Positions 49,304 through 59,948 of a stretch of DNA of 64,000 nucleotides are shown here, piece after piece. The position numbers were made by a program, and so were the translations under genes. Each line of letters opens with the position of its first letter. Position 1 is the first letter of the stretch. The stretch covers positions 186,001-250,000 of the forward strand of contig JACTNB010000036.1 in assembly GCA_014584345.1 (NCBI GenBank), written 5' to 3'. The notes under the pieces are model-generated. The model was not told where the DNA came from and did no database searches. It saw only the letters and a list, made by a program, of their open reading frames with translations. Source of the stretch: Planctomycetota bacterium. Its GTDB lineage: Bacteria > Planctomycetota > Planctomycetia > Planctomycetales > Planctomycetaceae.

Positions 49304-50647
49304 TTATTTCGGGGGAAGGAACTCGAGGGATTCCACGATCGCCAGATCCTGGCTGTTCAGCGATTCAAGATTTCCCTGTTCGACAGCGAAGACGAAGGAA
49401 ATCTGGCGTCCATCGGGATGGGCGCATAAATAATAGATCCAGACCATGGCCAGTTCGTTGGCTTCACCGGCGGCGACCACGCGATAGATAAAGCGGCCAT
49501 CCTCGGTGGGGACCTGCTGGGTATCGACGATCTGAGTGAGTTGTTCACCCAGGGAGGTTTTAATATCGCGTTCGAATTTCTCGGGCGAGACATGCTCTCC
49601 CGCTTTCATTTTGGGAATCCGCGCGATGTTGCACTGGCTGATCAAGCTGCCCGAATCGACCAGTCGGAGCACCGCGACCTCGGGAATTTCCTGAAAGACA
49701 TGCCAGTTGCGATCATGCATCAGGCTCACATCCCAGAACTTCGATTGCAGCAGCAGCAGCCGCGAGATCGGAGGAGGATCGAAAGGGACTGCTCGCACCA
49801 GGGCATCGGTCAGGGGACTGCTGCCGGCGAAAGGCTGCCGTTCCCACTGAATGGTGGCGGTAACTTCCATCCCCGGCGAAACCGTGCTGATTCCCCGTTC
49901 CTCCTGCTGGATCAACTTTAGTGAGCTGACGTAGTTTTGCTTGAGGTCGAAGGTAGCGGTCGCGTTCAGCGTTACTTTGGTTGCTGCTCCGGTCGTGGCG
50001 CCCGCCACTTCGCCGATGAATTGCAACCGGGCCACCTGTTCCTCCACCGCCAGCAACTTGCCGGTCAGACGAGTTGTGGTGGCGGCCTCGACTCCCACGA
50101 ACATCTGGGCGGCCCATTCCGGGATGGACCAGCTTTCCCCCACTTCCACGTCGGCCACGGGGAGCGCCGCCATCACGGTCAGGGGATCGCCCGGCAGATT
50201 GAGCAGGTCCACATCGCGTCTCTGCAAGGGGAGGTCACGGGCATACAGCCACAGGCCACTCCGTTGCCCTTCCACCACCACCTCGCGCACATGGGGCGAA
50301 AGCTGGAGTTGCGTGGTCTGTTCCTTGACGACGATTTTCGAGCCTGCCTGTTCATAGTGTCGCAGCGAGCGCCAGGCTCGGTCCTCGCGCCCCGCCGCGG
50401 GAAGTCTTCGTTCCAGGTAACTCATGCGGGCGAGCACATCGAGGGGCAATTCGGCTGCCGCCAGTTCCTTGACGGGTGTCTTCAACTTTCCCTTCGCCTG
50501 AACCTGCACGGCAATCCGATACGTGCGCGGATCATTTACCTGCTCCCGCAGCGAATACGATTCCGCGTGGAGCACTCCCACCGCGGACGGGAACAGCAGC
50601 CCACTCCAGAGCCAGGCCAAGACGATTCGCGTACGGATCGCATCCAT
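49304..50647 (-). CDS. Hypothetical secreted protein
   Basis: 447 residues from ATG 50647, chosen for its signal peptide (IVLAWLWSGLLFPSAVGVLHA). The upstream frame to 50971 lacks coding character. The body is beta-rich (LTGKLLAVEEQVARLQFIGE, KVTLNATATFDLKQNYVSSL) and ends in an alpha/beta part with VYYLC-like strands. No domain is recognised. Likely periplasmic. Confidence 0.72.
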   Translation of the reverse strand: MDAIRTRIVLAWLWSGLLFPSAVGVLHAESYSLREQVNDPRTYRIAVQVQAKGKLKTPVKELAAAELPLDVLARMSYLERRLPAAGREDRAWRSLRHYEQAGSKIVVKEQTTQLQLSPHVREVVVEGQRSGLWLYARDLPLQRRDVDLLNLPGDPLTVMAALPVADVEVGESWSIPEWAAQMFVGVEAATTTRLTGKLLAVEEQVARLQFIGEVAGATTGAATKVTLNATATFDLKQNYVSSLKLIQQEERGISTVSPGMEVTATIQWERQPFAGSSPLTDALVRAVPFDPPPISRLLLLQSKFWDVSLMHDRNWHVFQEIPEVAVLRLVDSGSLISQCNIARIPKMKAGEHVSPEKFERDIKTSLGEQLTQIVDTQQVPTEDGRFIYRVVAAGEANELAMVWIYYLCAHPDGRQISFVFAVEQGNLESLNSQDLAIVESLEFLPPK

Positions 50648-51104
50648 GTCAGTAGTCATCCTTGAATGGCCAGGGGTACGGGCCAGGGGTTTCTTATCGA
50701 TCAGTCGCCTTCGGTTGCGGATTCGCCTCTGCTGATGCCTTCCCCCGAGCGGGTCTCTCTTACGTTCCGCCGCAACAGAAACCGGCCAGGCATGGGGTGG
50801 TGAAAGGACCGGTCCCGTCATCCGCCGCCAACAACACGTCTTGTACCGGGATTCGCGACTCCAGTGCAAGGTTTCTTCCCGTGTCGACCGAAACCGGGCC
50901 GGCGAGCCTGGTGCCGTTACGACCGGGTAAGCCGGGCGACTGCGGGGAAATGCCTGGAAATACGCGAACACTAGCCGCGCCCGTCAGAAAGCGGGCCTCG
51001 CTTGAGTCGCATACGCAGCGATCCAGTCCACTATGGTGGACCTTGGATGGGAAGAGTGGTTTCGAGTAGTTTCGCCCGAGTGGCCCGCATCCTGAACGGC
51101 GCGG
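50648..51104. other. Intergenic region, no gene seen
   Basis: About 460 bases between two minus-strand genes. ORFs here lack family or codon character. A dyad GTCCAC-TATG-GTGGAC (51026-51041), extended by ATCCA/TGGAT, is the only clear structure. Confidence 0.45.
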
Positions 51105-52847
51105 CTAGTTTTCGCCGGGTGCGAAGGTCGGTCGGGACCGGAACAGGGCGGCCAGGGGAACGTGCTGGCGACGCAACAGGGCCAGCGGTTCGATTGTCGC
51201 CGAGGGTCCGGCAAGCGCGGAACGAAACGGCTCGGGGAGGTCGGCGTAGCGCGCAAACACCAGATAATAGCGGGGCTGAGTGGAGTGATCGTCCTCGGCC
51301 TTCCGTTCAAACGGTACGAAGCGAACCTTCCGGGCGCGTACCAGTGGAGATTGCGTTACAAGTTCCTCGCACTGAAATTGATGCAGCACGGGAGCGACCT
51401 GTACTTCACTGCCGGGAGGAATGTGGTGCAGACATTCTTCCAGAAACGGTCGGGTGAGGCTATCGCCCCAATAGGTGGCCTCGAAGCCGAGTTTGCGTGC
51501 TCCCGCTGGCCCACCCACGAGCAGGTTGTAATAACTCAACTGGCACGGATGTGTCGCCAGCAGGCCGTAGCCCTGCAGCAGAAACAGCAGGCACAGGCAG
51601 CCGAGCGCCTGGTGCGCGGGGAACTTCCGGCACAGGCGGGCGTAAATATCAATGGCGCCCCGCCCGATAAACAGCGCCCACAGCGGAAAAATCATCAGAA
51701 ACAGGCGTGTCCCATCATAAACGGGTCCGCGGGTGGAAAAGAGGACCAGCGGAAACAGCAGACAGGCGAGCGGCAGAATCCCTTCAGGCCGCTGCCGCCA
51801 TTCCCGGACCGATCGCCAGGCGCCGAGCATGCCACACGCATGTAAACCAATCGGCACGGTCACCAGGAACATCACCCAGGGGTAGTGCCAGGGGGTATCG
51901 ACATCGGCAAAAACCGTCCCCACGTAATAATTGTGCAACGACACCCGATCCGTCGCGGAGCCGAGAAACTTCCCGGCATGTCCCAGCGGGTCCAACCAGA
52001 GCCAGGGCCAGCCCAGGAAAAAAACCAGCCCGCCCACCACGCCCCAGGTCAACATCGGCACGAGGGCCTGGCGCCGCCAGTAACAGATGGCCCAGACCAG
52101 ACCGCACGGGAGGATCAGGAAGCCCTGGATTTTCGTCAGCAGGGCCAGTCCCAGCATCAGACCCGGAAACAGACCCGCCCGCCACGAGAGGGGGAGCGTT
52201 ACCTCGGCATCGGCCCCCGTATCAGGCGCTGCAGTAGACTTGTTTCGCGTGAATCCGTGTGCCAGGCACAAGACCGCCAGTGCGTAGGTCAGGTTGACCG
52301 CGGATTCCAGCGAGGCCAGATGGGCGTGTCCGAACAGACGAGGCATCAGCAGCACTGCCGCCGCCCCAAACCAGCCGGCCAGTGGTCCCTGCCAGCGTCC
52401 GGCGGTCATGCCGATCAGGCAGATCGTTAAGCCGAACAAGAGCGCGGAGCCGGCACGGGCGCAGGCGGTGACCGCGGGCCCTGCGGGACTTTCCGGCTCG
52501 AGCAGTGACCACATCGCATGATGGGCTACTCCCAAGATCCAGCGGCCCAGGGGAGGATGATCCGGCAGATAAGGAATACCTCCTTCCCCGCCAAAAATCT
52601 CCCGGGCATTCATGGGATCAAACAGAAACACGCCATAGGCCCGAAAGGCCTCGACCAGCAGCACACCCTGTTGCACATTGAACGATTCGTCCAGCGTGAT
52701 GCCTGGCCCCGCCCCCAGTTGCGGATAACTTCCCAGCGGATCGAGCGTGGCGAGCACCAGGATCGCGCCGCACAACCCGAGCAGGAGGCCTCCGGCATAG
52801 GGGTGTCCGCACAGTCGCCTGCCAGGTTGTCGCCGACTTTCTTGCAT
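51105..52847 (-). CDS. Multi-pass membrane glycosyltransferase-like protein (ArnT/PMT superfamily)
   Basis: A 580-residue protein with about ten hydrophobic helices. The first loop carries GITLDESFNVQQG and YLPDHPPLGRW, where the acidic residue after the first helix and the DHPP motif are typical of GT-C fold lipid-sugar transferases (family 39/83-like). A soluble C-terminal region follows. It would transfer a sugar from a lipid carrier on the outer face of the membrane. The acceptor is unknown. A single gene, divergent from lutB. Confidence 0.82.
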   Translation of the reverse strand: MQESRRQPGRRLCGHPYAGGLLLGLCGAILVLATLDPLGSYPQLGAGPGITLDESFNVQQGVLLVEAFRAYGVFLFDPMNAREIFGGEGGIPYLPDHPPLGRWILGVAHHAMWSLLEPESPAGPAVTACARAGSALLFGLTICLIGMTAGRWQGPLAGWFGAAAVLLMPRLFGHAHLASLESAVNLTYALAVLCLAHGFTRNKSTAAPDTGADAEVTLPLSWRAGLFPGLMLGLALLTKIQGFLILPCGLVWAICYWRRQALVPMLTWGVVGGLVFFLGWPWLWLDPLGHAGKFLGSATDRVSLHNYYVGTVFADVDTPWHYPWVMFLVTVPIGLHACGMLGAWRSVREWRQRPEGILPLACLLFPLVLFSTRGPVYDGTRLFLMIFPLWALFIGRGAIDIYARLCRKFPAHQALGCLCLLFLLQGYGLLATHPCQLSYYNLLVGGPAGARKLGFEATYWGDSLTRPFLEECLHHIPPGSEVQVAPVLHQFQCEELVTQSPLVRARKVRFVPFERKAEDDHSTQPRYYLVFARYADLPEPFRSALAGPSATIEPLALLRRQHVPLAALFRSRPTFAPGEN

Positions 52848-53070
52848 GAACGCTATCCTGCTTGGAGCCGCACGCGGGTCTGTCTATAATCAAAATGCTG
52901 GAGCTTCGCAGGCCAGGGCACATGCCTGGGGCCGGGAGGATTCCCGGAAGGGGAACCAGCCGCGCCCCTCCGCCGAACGCGTATTCTGCTGAACATACCA
53001 CGCCCAATCCGATCTCGCCATGGGGCAGGGGGAGGGGGCTGCCTGCTGCACGAAAATCATAACGAAAACC

Positions 53071-54444
<1,374 letters not shown>

Positions 54445-54654
54445 CGATGACCGGCGGGGCTGGTTGAATTACATATGTCGCGGCTCGAAATGCGATCCAG
54501 GGCACCCCGTTCGCTCCCGTCGCGGTCTCCCAAAGTGAGGCAAAACGAGAGCCAGGCATCTATTCTGCTTGATCCCTCGGGGCGGGATGGGCATAATTGC
54601 CGATATTATTCTTGAAACGACATCTCGTTTGTGAAACATCGAGGGCCATTAGCC

Positions 54655-56049
54655 ATGGGGATGCGCTGGAATCGTCGGGAGTTGTTGCGCGTCGGTTTGG
54701 GGGGGTTTACCTCGTTGAGCCTGCCCGCGCTGTGGCACTGCCGCGCGCAGGCCGCCGCGCCTCCCTCGGAACGGACGGCCATCATTCTGGTCTGGTTGCG
54801 TGGGGGAGCCAGTCATCTGGAAACCTTTGATCCCAAGCCCGAGGCGCCCGTCGAGTATCGTGGGCCCTTCGCCCCGATTTCGACGAATGTGCCCGGCATA
54901 CAGATCAGCGAATTACTCCCCCGGCTGTCGCAATGCGCGGATCGTTATGCCCTGGTTCGGACGCTGTCGCATACGGGAGGGGGGCACCCCGCCGGTTCGC
55001 TGCAAATGCTCTCGGGCGACCCCGATGCCCAGGACAAGCGGGTGCCAAAGTATCCGGACTGGATGACCATCGCCAACTACCTCCGCCGGGGCCACCGGGG
55101 CGATTTGCCGAATTCCATTACGATCAACCCGATTGATCGTTACGACAGCTTCACCATTGCCGGGCCAACCTATCTGGGGCCAGCCTATGCCCCGTTCCAG
55201 GTGCTCGGGGACCCAAGCCGGCCCGATTTTCAGATTCCGAACGTGGGCGAAACCAACAGCAGTCAACGGCAGCGTCTCTCCAGTCGCGTCTCCCTGAGAA
55301 CCTCGCTCGACCAGCTCAGCCGGCAGGTCGATCAGCAGGGAACGATGGAAGCCATGGACTACCTCGAACAGCAGGCCGTCAATTTACTGCTGAGCGATAA
55401 AGCCCGCACGGCGTTCGATTTAAGCCAGGAAGACCCCAAACTTCGCGAGCGGTACGGCATGCACGCCTGGGGCCAGCAATGCCTGATGGCGCGACGTCTC
55501 GTCGAAGCGGGTGTGGAAATCATTACCACGGAATTCGATGGTCCGTTGTGTGGGCGCGTCGCCAACTGGGACGACCATGCCGTCAATCATCACGTGTTTG
55601 ACGCGCTGCAATTTCGGCTACCCGTGTTCGATCAGGCTGTGTCCGCCCTGATCGAGGATCTGTATGCCCGCGGGCTGGATCGCCGCGTTCTGGTGGTCGT
55701 CACGGGGGAGTTTGGCCGCACGCCGAGGATCAGCCATGTCGCCAGCAGTGGCGGAGGCGTGGCCAGTGGAGCGGCTGGCACCGTGCAGCCGGGCCGCGAT
55801 CACTGGCCCCGGGCGGGCTCCATGTTGTTCGCGGGAGGGGGCATTCAAACCGGTCAGGTCATCGGCGCCACCGACAAGAAGGGGGAAGGCCCGATTTCCG
55901 GGAAGGTCAGCCCCGAGGATTTTCTCGCCACCCTGTATCGACATCTCGGCATCGATTACGCCAATACCTTCCTGCAGGACTTTTCAGGCCGACCCACGCC
56001 GATTATCCGCGAGGGAACGCCTATCGCGGAGTTGCAACGCCATGCCTGA
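54655..56049 (+). CDS. DUF1501 protein with Tat signal
   Basis: 464 residues from ATG 54655 (54631 GTG and 54661 ATG are alternatives). A Tat-type signal with the twin arginine in WNRRELLRVGLGGFTSLSLP leads to the DUF1501 domain: AIILVWLRGGASHLETFDPK, VRTLSHTGGGHPAGSLQMLS, TTEFDGPLCGRVANWDDHAV, VVTGEFGRTPRIS and a late GRDHWPRAGSMLFAGGG. The fold is sulfatase/alkaline-phosphatase-like. This family is expanded in planctomycetes and usually encoded beside secreted carbohydrate proteins. The stop overlaps the next gene by eight bases. Confidence 0.94.
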   Translation: MGMRWNRRELLRVGLGGFTSLSLPALWHCRAQAAAPPSERTAIILVWLRGGASHLETFDPKPEAPVEYRGPFAPISTNVPGIQISELLPRLSQCADRYALVRTLSHTGGGHPAGSLQMLSGDPDAQDKRVPKYPDWMTIANYLRRGHRGDLPNSITINPIDRYDSFTIAGPTYLGPAYAPFQVLGDPSRPDFQIPNVGETNSSQRQRLSSRVSLRTSLDQLSRQVDQQGTMEAMDYLEQQAVNLLLSDKARTAFDLSQEDPKLRERYGMHAWGQQCLMARRLVEAGVEIITTEFDGPLCGRVANWDDHAVNHHVFDALQFRLPVFDQAVSALIEDLYARGLDRRVLVVVTGEFGRTPRISHVASSGGGVASGAAGTVQPGRDHWPRAGSMLFAGGGIQTGQVIGATDKKGEGPISGKVSPEDFLATLYRHLGIDYANTFLQDFSGRPTPIIREGTPIAELQRHA

Positions 56050-57079
56050 ACCCTCCTGCCCCTCGTCGTCCGAACCGCAACTGACCATTCCCACCTTCGC
56101 GGATGTCGTGGCTGCCCGCGACGTGCTGCGGCAACACATATCGCCCGCACCGTTGATCCGCTCGTATGCGTTGGAGCAACACCTCGGGTTGGCGGAGGGG
56201 CGGCGGGTCTGGCTCAAGGATTACGGCTGGACACCGGTTGGGTCCTACAAGCTGATGGGGGCCTTGAACTGGATGGCCCATCATGCGGAGGAAATCGGGG
56301 ATCGTCCCGTGGCCGCCCATTCCTCGGGAAATTTCGCCTCGGGGATCGCCTTTGCGGGGATGCGTTACGGCAAGAAAGTGATTGTGGTGATGCCCGAAGA
56401 CGCGCCCCGCATCAAGTTCGAACGGACCCGTTCCTTCGGGGCGGAAATTCGCACGTATGACAAAGCCACCGATCACCTGACGGGACAACGGGATCGGCTG
56501 ACGCGAGAAATCGCCGAGCAGCAAAACGCGGTGCAGGCCTCTCCCTATGATGATCCGCATGTGATCGCCGGGAATGGCGTGGGGGGCTGGGAAATCGTGG
56601 AAGAATTGCAGCGGCAGGAACGCAGCGTGTCACACTTTCTCTGCCCGGTCAGCGGTGGAGGGTTGATGGCCGGACATGCGTTGTCGATTGCCCACGGTTT
56701 TCCCGAGGCGACGATCACGGGCATCGAGCCGGAACATGCCGCCGATTTCGCCCAGTCGCTGCGGGCAGGTCACCGCGTGCGTATCGATCAGCCCGAGAGC
56801 ATTTGCGATGGTCTGCTGTCGTACGATGTTGGTCGGCACAACTGGCCGATTCTGCAGCGGTGTGTTGCCCGTTCGGTCGCCATTCCGGACAGTCAAACCC
56901 TGCAGGCACTGCGCTGGCTGTATCAACATCACGGCGTGCGTGCGGAACCCTCGGGCGTAATCTCCCTGGCAGCAGCCCTGACGGGCGCGGTTCCGCTGGC
57001 GGGGACGGGAGACATTGTGCTGGTCGTGAGCGGTCGGAATGTCGACGAAGCGACGTTTCGCCAATGGCTGAACGAATAA
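56042..57079 (+). CDS. PLP-dependent threonine/serine dehydratase-like enzyme
   Basis: 345 residues of fold-type II PLP enzymes. The Schiff-base lysine lies in GSYKLMGAL, the asparagine loop is SSGNFASGIAF, the phosphate loop is CPVSGGGLMAGHA, and a late LVVSGRNVDEATF resembles the serine/threonine dehydratase end. In most relatives the lysine motif is S-F/Y-K-x-R-G-A. Here the arginine is methionine, so substrate or reaction may differ. ATG 56042 is used because the earlier open frame covers the DUF1501 gene. It overlaps that gene by eight bases. Confidence 0.85.
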   Translation: MPEPSCPSSSEPQLTIPTFADVVAARDVLRQHISPAPLIRSYALEQHLGLAEGRRVWLKDYGWTPVGSYKLMGALNWMAHHAEEIGDRPVAAHSSGNFASGIAFAGMRYGKKVIVVMPEDAPRIKFERTRSFGAEIRTYDKATDHLTGQRDRLTREIAEQQNAVQASPYDDPHVIAGNGVGGWEIVEELQRQERSVSHFLCPVSGGGLMAGHALSIAHGFPEATITGIEPEHAADFAQSLRAGHRVRIDQPESICDGLLSYDVGRHNWPILQRCVARSVAIPDSQTLQALRWLYQHHGVRAEPSGVISLAAALTGAVPLAGTGDIVLVVSGRNVDEATFRQWLNE

Positions 57080-57133
57080 TCCCGTTGTCGCGGAAGGCGG
57101 CCGGCCCTGCGGGATTAGCGAGGGAACAGGTGT

Positions 57134-57185
57134 GTTGATTTACGCAATGTTGCGTGCCACGGCTCCGCGGCACCCTTAAATCAAC
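57134..57185. repeat. Nested inverted repeat between the dehydratase-like gene and the helicase
   Basis: The outer stem GTTGATTT/AAATCAAC encloses an imperfect palindrome GTGCCACGGCTCCGCGGCAC. It may end transcription of the upstream gene or be a dispersed intergenic repeat. The remaining 150 bases before the helicase show nothing clear. Confidence 0.6.
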
Positions 57186-57333
57186 GCGACCGAACGGGCT
57201 CGGAGTATTTCTTCAAGGGGCGTCAGCGGGTAGAATCACTCTGGGTGTCGGGCGTTCTCGGGAGGTAAGGGGACGAAACGGGCAACCCGTCGGATACTTC
57301 GCGCACACTTTAATTCATGGATGATCGCAAACC

Positions 57334-59625
57334 ATGGACGTCTCGCCATCCCGGTCCATTCAGCTCACGGCCAGTCAGCAGGCCGCCGTGGAGCATTTTG
57401 AAGGTCCGCTCCTGGTACTGGCCGGGCCCGGTTCGGGGAAAACGCGCGTGGTGACGCAACGGATTTCCCGCCTGCTCGAACGGGGGGTGCAGCCCTGGAA
57501 TATCCTGGCAATCACGTTCACCAACAAGGCGGCGGCGGAGATGTCGGCGCGATTGCAGGAATTCACCGATACCCGCAACCTGTGGGTCAGCACGTTTCAC
57601 CGCTTCTGCGCGCATGTGCTCCGCCAGCGAGCCGTAGCTGTGGGGCTGCAGCCGAATTTCACCATACTCGATGCCACCGACCAGAAGCAGGCCATCAAGC
57701 AGGTGCTCGCCTCGCTCGATTTCGACGCGGCCCATTATCCCCCGGGCAAGATCCTGGCCACCATCAGCAACGCAAAGAACGATCTGCAAACAGCCGAGAT
57801 GTATGTGCGGCAGTTCGAGGAGTCGGTGGCGGACCATTTCACTGCTGTCGTGGCGAAAGTGTATCCCGCCTATCAGAAATTCTTGATGGAATCGAACGCC
57901 GTCGATTTCGACGATCTCCTGCTGCACGTGGTGCATCTATTCGAGGAATACGAAGAGATCCGGTCGCGTTACGACGATCGCTATCAGTATATCCTGGTCG
58001 ATGAATACCAGGACACCAACGAAGCGCAATACCGGATCGTGCGGGCGCTCTCCCGGAACACGCGGAATCTGTCGGTCACGGGAGATCCCGATCAATCGAT
58101 CTACGGCTGGCGCGGGGCTCGCATCGATAATATCCTGCGATTCGAACAGGACTTCGAGGATGCGGTGGTGATCAAGCTGGAGCAGAATTTCCGTAGCACT
58201 AAAACGATCCTGGCTGCCGCCGATTCCCTCATCGCCCACAATCGCCTCCGCAAGGCGAAGGAACTCACCACCAACAATGCCGAGGGGGAACCGGTCGAAT
58301 TGCTGCATTTCCCGGACAGCGGTACCGAGGCGGACAGCCTGGCCCGCCATCTCCGCCAGTTGGTCGAACAGGAGGATCGCAAGTGGTCTGATTTTGCGAT
58401 TTTCTATCGCGTCAATTCGCTTTCGCGTCAACTCGAGTTGGCCCTGAGCCGCCATCATGTTCCCTACCAGGTCGCAGCAGGAGTGGCGTTTTACCAGCGG
58501 GCCGAGGTGCGCGACGTGCTCGCCTATCTCGATCTCGTCAATAATCCGCAAAACCGTTCCGCGTTTCAGCGCGTCGTCAACGTCCCCCTGCGGGGCATTG
58601 GACGGACCAGTCAACAGCGGTTGATGGCGTACGCGGAGTCGAAGGGGCTGAACTACCTGGATGCCGCCCTCGAGGCGGACCGCGTCCCCCAGATGTCGAA
58701 GCGGGCAGCCGCCTCGCTGAAGGCCTTCGCCAGGCTGGTCCAATCGTTTTCGCTGTCCAATTCGGGTACGGTAGCGGATCTGATTGAAGACGTGGTGGAA
58801 CAAACCGGTTACGCCCGGCAATGGTCCACGAATCCTTCCGAACAGGATCTGCAGCGGCAGGCGAACGTGGAGGAACTGATCGCGGCGGCCCGGCATCACG
58901 ATTCCCTCTTTGAAGCGGATACCAGCCTCGAAGGCTTTCTGGAATCGACCAGCCTGGTTTCCGACCTGGACGCCATCGAACAGGAAAGCGAGCGGGGCAA
59001 GGTGACACTGATGACGCTGCACGCCGCCAAGGGACTCGAATTTCCCGTGGTGTATATCGTGGGGGTCGAACAGAATCTCCTGCCTCATGAACGGGCTCTG
59101 CGGGAGGGGAACCCCCGCGAATACGAGGAGGAACGCCGGCTCCTGTTCGTGGGTATCACCCGCGCGAAACAGCGATTGTTTCTGACGATGTCGCGTTCGC
59201 GGGAAATGCACGGCCGGTCGATGCCAACGATTCCCAGCGACTTTCTCTCGGAAATCGACCTGGTTCAAACCGATGGAACACTTCTTGCAGCCCAACTGCC
59301 CGATACCACGCCAACCAGTCCACTGAAGCGACTGGGGATCAACGAGACCGACCTGAATGCCATCCGGTCGGCGCTGAACCGGGCCGACGGGCCGCGACTC
59401 ATCACCGGGGCCGCCTTGCTGAACGGCACGCAGGCCTCTGCCAGTTTGCCGTTCAACTTTCCGATCGGTTCTTCCGTCCGGCATCCCCGTTACGGGGTGG
59501 GGACGGTGATTTCAGTGGGAGGCTACGGGCACCGCCGCACCGTCAGCGTCGAATTCGACGAAGAGTCACGCACGGAAACGTTTATCGTCAGCAAGTGCCC
59601 GCTGCAACCCGTGGGGAATCATTAA
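57334..59625 (+). CDS. pcrA: UvrD/PcrA-type DNA helicase
   Basis: A 763-residue superfamily 1A helicase. Motifs in order: Walker A GPGSGKTR (31-38), Ia TFTNKAAAEM, II DEYQDTN, III GDPDQSIYGWRG, IV EQNFRST, V TLHAAKGLEF, VI RRLLFVGITRAKQR. The C-terminus has a Tudor-like domain (VRHPRYGVGTVIS) that contacts RNA polymerase in PcrA. It unwinds DNA in repair and transcription-coupled repair. Length is normal. Probably core genome. Confidence 0.95.
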   Translation: MDVSPSRSIQLTASQQAAVEHFEGPLLVLAGPGSGKTRVVTQRISRLLERGVQPWNILAITFTNKAAAEMSARLQEFTDTRNLWVSTFHRFCAHVLRQRAVAVGLQPNFTILDATDQKQAIKQVLASLDFDAAHYPPGKILATISNAKNDLQTAEMYVRQFEESVADHFTAVVAKVYPAYQKFLMESNAVDFDDLLLHVVHLFEEYEEIRSRYDDRYQYILVDEYQDTNEAQYRIVRALSRNTRNLSVTGDPDQSIYGWRGARIDNILRFEQDFEDAVVIKLEQNFRSTKTILAAADSLIAHNRLRKAKELTTNNAEGEPVELLHFPDSGTEADSLARHLRQLVEQEDRKWSDFAIFYRVNSLSRQLELALSRHHVPYQVAAGVAFYQRAEVRDVLAYLDLVNNPQNRSAFQRVVNVPLRGIGRTSQQRLMAYAESKGLNYLDAALEADRVPQMSKRAAASLKAFARLVQSFSLSNSGTVADLIEDVVEQTGYARQWSTNPSEQDLQRQANVEELIAAARHHDSLFEADTSLEGFLESTSLVSDLDAIEQESERGKVTLMTLHAAKGLEFPVVYIVGVEQNLLPHERALREGNPREYEEERRLLFVGITRAKQRLFLTMSRSREMHGRSMPTIPSDFLSEIDLVQTDGTLLAAQLPDTTPTSPLKRLGINETDLNAIRSALNRADGPRLITGAALLNGTQASASLPFNFPIGSSVRHPRYGVGTVISVGGYGHRRTVSVEFDEESRTETFIVSKCPLQPVGNH

Positions 59626-59948
59626 GTCCCGCCCGGGAAGAGTCCATCCCCTTGAGGCTGGTCGCTGCACGCAGCGGTCCCTTGAAGGCGTTTACGCCCG
59701 AATTTTGCAAGAACTACAAAATGATCTTTCCCGGAATGGGAAAAGTCGTTACATTCGCCGGGCCAAGACAGGGGACGGAGTTTCCCTGCGCCAGTTTTCG
59801 CATCCCCCCAGGGAGGGGCAAAAGCAGGAAATCGCGGTAAAATCCAGGGATTAATTCGTCCGAGGTGTCGCCCGCGGGATGCAGCAAAGGTCGGCAGCAA
59901 GAGGCGTTTTTCAATTTATTTTTTTGCGTATCAGGAAAGGAATCCGAT
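59626..59948. other. Intergenic region, no gene seen
   Basis: About 320 bases between the helicase and the SbcD-like gene. No ORF with coding character and no strong hairpin. It presumably holds the promoter of the downstream two-gene unit. AGGAAAGG lies just before the next ATG. Confidence 0.4.

Noticed and set aside
57937..59484. 515-codon minus-strand ORF opposite the helicase
   Set aside because: All helicase motifs are in the plus frame. The antisense frame is open only because of codon bias.
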